Assembly (NCBI GenBank): GCA_944386835.1
Contig: CALXCQ010000042.1
Location: 1-35,541 of the forward strand
From: an uncultured Oscillospiraceae bacterium
GTDB lineage: Bacteria > Bacillota > Clostridia > Oscillospirales > Oscillospiraceae
Direction: 5' to 3'
Length of the DNA: 35,541 nt
The translations under genes and the position numbers were made by a program. Of the stretch, positions 33,310 through 35,541 are shown in pieces. Each line of letters begins with the position of its first letter. Within the stretch, counting starts at the first letter, position 1. Below the pieces are notes generated by a model. It worked only from the letters and a program-made list of their open reading frames with translations. It ran no database searches and was not told where the DNA came from.

Positions 33310-34458
33310 TTACCACTCGGTAATTGCGTTATCCGCATCCCGCCAGACAGGATTATGCCAGTTGTGCCCGATTTGATCCATTTTGCGTACATAGGTTTCA
33401 TCGATCTCAATGCCAAGCCCCGGCTTGGTTAGAAGTTGTGCATAGCCATTTTTATATTGAAAGACAGATGGATCTTTTAAGTAGTGAAGCAAATCATAGC
33501 CTTCATTGTAGTGGATGCCGGCACTCTGCTCCTGAATAAACGCATTTGGCGTACAGAAATCCACCTGTAGACAAGCAGCCAGCGCAATGGGACCCAGCGG
33601 GCAATGGGGGGCTACCGCTACATCAAATGTCTCCGCCATGGCTGCGATCTTTCGAAGTTCTAAAATACCGCCGCAGTGGCTCACATCGGGTTGGACAATA
33701 TCCACACCGCCGTGTAGCAGCATGGATTTAAACCCCCATCTGGTAAAATTGCGCTCTCCGGCTGCGATAGGAATATTTGACGACCGGCGCAACTCCAGAA
33801 ATTCCTCCTCGTTTTCACACAGAACGGGCTCCTCGACAAACATCAACTGATAGGGTTCCAGCATCCGCATCAGAGTTCGGGCCATTGTTTTGTGGACCCT
33901 ACCATAAAAATCCACCGCAATGCCCAATTCCGGCCCCACCGCGTCTCGAATTGCCTGTACGCGTTCTACAGTCTCATAAAGTTTCATGTGGGAATCGACC
34001 CAGCGCAGTTCATCTGTCCCATTCATTTTGACTGCGCTGTACCCTTGGGCAACCGCTTCTCTGGCGGCATTGGCCGTATCCCGCGGATGGTCGCCACCAA
34101 TCCACCGGTAGACTTGAATCCGGTCCCGGATTTTTCCCCCCAGGAGTTCATACACCGGAGCGCCAAAATATTTTCCCTTGATGTCCCACATGGCCTGTTC
34201 AATACCGGACAGGGCGCTTGTCAGTATGGGACCACCTCTGTAGAAGCCTGAGCGGTAGAGCATCTGGAAGGTATCTTCGATCTCTCCTGCCCGCTTGCCG
34301 ATCAGAAGGGGTTCCATTTCTCGGATACAGGCCGCTACTGTTTCAGCGCGCCCTTCTACGATAGGTTCTCCCCATCCCACAATCCCGGATTCTGTCGTCA
34401 TTTTTAGAAACAGCCATCGAGGCGGAACCCGAAATAGTTCTATGGTCCGGATTTTCAT
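33310..34458 (-). CDS. dgoD: D-galactonate dehydratase DgoD
   Basis: A 382-residue enolase-superfamily enzyme, the same length as E. coli DgoD and close to it throughout: PPRWLFLKM, VGWGEPIVEGRAETV, YRSGFYRGGPILTSALSGIEQAMWDIKGK, metal-ligand segments VDFYGR, FVEEPV and AAGERNF, then VQPDVSHCGGI, VAPHCPLGPIALAACLQVDF with the catalytic His, QEQSAGIHYN and LTKPGLGIEIDE. It removes water from D-galactonate to give 2-keto-3-deoxygalactonate (KDGal). It is followed upstream on the same strand by a KDG/KDGal-type kinase gene, so the pair covers the first two steps of the pathway. Confidence 0.95.
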   Translation of the reverse strand: MKIRTIELFRVPPRWLFLKMTTESGIVGWGEPIVEGRAETVAACIREMEPLLIGKRAGEIEDTFQMLYRSGFYRGGPILTSALSGIEQAMWDIKGKYFGAPVYELLGGKIRDRIQVYRWIGGDHPRDTANAAREAVAQGYSAVKMNGTDELRWVDSHMKLYETVERVQAIRDAVGPELGIAVDFYGRVHKTMARTLMRMLEPYQLMFVEEPVLCENEEEFLELRRSSNIPIAAGERNFTRWGFKSMLLHGGVDIVQPDVSHCGGILELRKIAAMAETFDVAVAPHCPLGPIALAACLQVDFCTPNAFIQEQSAGIHYNEGYDLLHYLKDPSVFQYKNGYAQLLTKPGLGIEIDETYVRKMDQIGHNWHNPVWRDADNAITEW

Positions 34459-34945
34459 GCAATGCCACCCTATCGACCGCTATGCTGCAAATGAAATGGG
34501 AAAGCGTGCAGACAAGCCATCGCCTTTCTTACTAGAATTCTTCCAATTGCCGCCGCGCCTCTCCTGCCTTGATCTTTATCTGGACAAAAATACAGCGCCG
34601 AATCGGCACATGGGCTCGAGGCATGGACGGGATTCCAGAGTGTGCCTGGGACAGCCTTGAAATTTTGGATGCTTCCTGTACTTTCGCGGCGCATGCTTTG
34701 GGAGCGTGGGCAGGGAACGGCAGTCTATAGATCAGGATCTGCAAAAGCCTCTCCTTTAGGCAATTGGTTGGGCAATGGAGGCTGTGGGCAGATCGATTGA
34801 TATTTGTCCATTCATACGGCATGGTCCATCTGACCCGTATTGTTCATTTGAAGTTTCGTATCAAAACGGGCATCTTGGCAAAGTCTGGCCTGGCATCCCC
34901 CATACACCGCACACCGAAATAGATGCTCTATGCCACCATATCCCC
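34459..34945. other. Gap between dgoD and the kinase gene
   Basis: About 490 bases. Minus-strand frames of 74-96 codons occur, but none shows motifs of KDPGal aldolase (dgoA), a transporter or a regulator. It may hold a shattered gene. No clear terminator or promoter was recognised. Confidence 0.4.
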
Positions 34946-35541
34946 CTATCTTTGCACGCGCCCGGAGGCATTTCCGGCAGCAAGAGACTCCACCTCTGCA
35001 ACGCTTACCATATTGAAGTCCTGCTCAACCGTATGTTTCAAGCAGGATGCCGCAACGGCAAAGTTGATGGCCTCTTGGGGAGACTTTTCGTCCAGCATTG
35101 CGTAAATAAGTCCGCCACCGAAACTATCGCCACCCCCAACACGGTCTACCACATGGATGTGATATGTGGGGGAGAAATAAGTTGTTCCGTCTGTATAGAG
35201 CATGGCCGCCCAATCGTTGTCATTGGCAGAGATAGAGCCTCGAAGGGTAATAGCGACCTGTTTGCAGTTGAAGTGCTCACAGATCTGCTTGGCTACGGAA
35301 ATATATCCCTTGTGATTCAGTTTCCCGGCATTGATGTCTGTGTCCTCGGCTTCGAAGCCAAAAACATCTTTGGCATCCTCCTCGTTGGCGATACAGACAT
35401 CCACATAGTCCATCAACTGCGACATAACCTTTTTGGCTTCCGCGGTTGTCCAGAGTTTTTTGCGGTAGTTCAGATCACAAGAAATTTTAACCCCATGCCG
35501 TTTGGCGGCTTTGCACGCTTCCAAGCAGATCTGAGGCAGTT
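34946..35541 (-). CDS. 2-dehydro-3-deoxygluconate/galactonate kinase (PfkB family), N-terminal part outside window
   Basis: The C-terminal 198 residues of a PfkB/ribokinase-family sugar kinase; the frame runs off the window end. ISCDLNYRKKLW is the typical KdgK segment before the kinase core. VVDRVGGGDSFGGGLIYAML is the second PfkB signature, with the catalytic Asp and the anion-hole Gly run, and QVAITLRGSISANDNDWAAML matches KdgK. The C-terminus ASCLKHTVEQDFNMVSVAEVESL fits the family end. Next to dgoD it most likely phosphorylates KDGal at C6, although PfkB kinases of the KDG type also act on KDG. Confidence 0.85.
   Translation of the reverse strand, partial: LPQICLEACKAAKRHGVKISCDLNYRKKLWTTAEAKKVMSQLMDYVDVCIANEEDAKDVFGFEAEDTDINAGKLNHKGYISVAKQICEHFNCKQVAITLRGSISANDNDWAAMLYTDGTTYFSPTYHIHVVDRVGGGDSFGGGLIYAMLDEKSPQEAINFAVAASCLKHTVEQDFNMVSVAEVESLAAGNASGRVQR

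Overview
The window looks like a chromosomal segment of a moderately GC-rich, endospore-forming Firmicute (class Clostridia, Oscillospiraceae-like). The evidence is a YtaF-type sporulation membrane protein, surface proteins with SLH domains, an RsgI-like anti-sigma factor, Shine-Dalgarno (SD) sites of the GGAGG type, sigma-A promoters and a TPP riboswitch of the Gram-positive terminator type. The taxonomic call is inference from gene content; no marker gene was compared.

Layout. (1) 1-2266, minus strand: a thiamine salvage operon, promoter > TPP riboswitch > terminator > thiM > thiE > HAD phosphatase, with translationally coupled ends. (2) 2853-5235: a type-A chloramphenicol acetyltransferase gene with its own terminator, and guaA on the opposite strand. 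(3) 5531-9010, plus strand: a homocysteine S-methyltransferase, then an L-cysteine desulfidase (CyuA family) and an ornithine cyclodeaminase-family dehydrogenase separated by an intrinsic terminator. (4) 9135-9300: a degenerate tandem repeat, followed by ytaF. (5) 10276-16516, minus strand: a complete F1Fo ATP synthase operon atpB-E-F-(H-A)-G-D-C. Its delta and alpha subunits form one uninterrupted 690-residue reading frame, which I consider the most unusual observation here. The c subunit lacks the Na+ ligands, so the enzyme is predicted to be H+-coupled.

(6) 16631-20722, plus strand: a sigma-A promoter, a small HTH protein, a CitA/DcuS-type sensor kinase with its response regulator, and an endonuclease Q family PHP protein. 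(7) 20895-27570: envelope and secretion genes. These are an SLH/L,D-transpeptidase, a sigma-region-4 protein with an RsgI-like anti-sigma factor, an SLH protein with an alpha/alpha-toroid (terpenoid-cyclase-like) domain, and a secreted nuclease split by a -1 frameshift at a T7 run.

(8) 27676-33300: a decayed accessory region. It holds a zinc-ribbon/membrane gene and a J-domain-like gene separated by a single in-frame stop, a small phage-like island bounded by 20-bp direct repeats, a 3' fragment of tRNA-Val(CAC) that looks like an attachment site, and an IS3-family element with a premature stop in OrfB. (9) 33310-35541, minus strand: D-galactonate catabolism, with dgoD and a KDG/KDGal kinase that runs off the window end; the stretch between them holds no intact aldolase gene.
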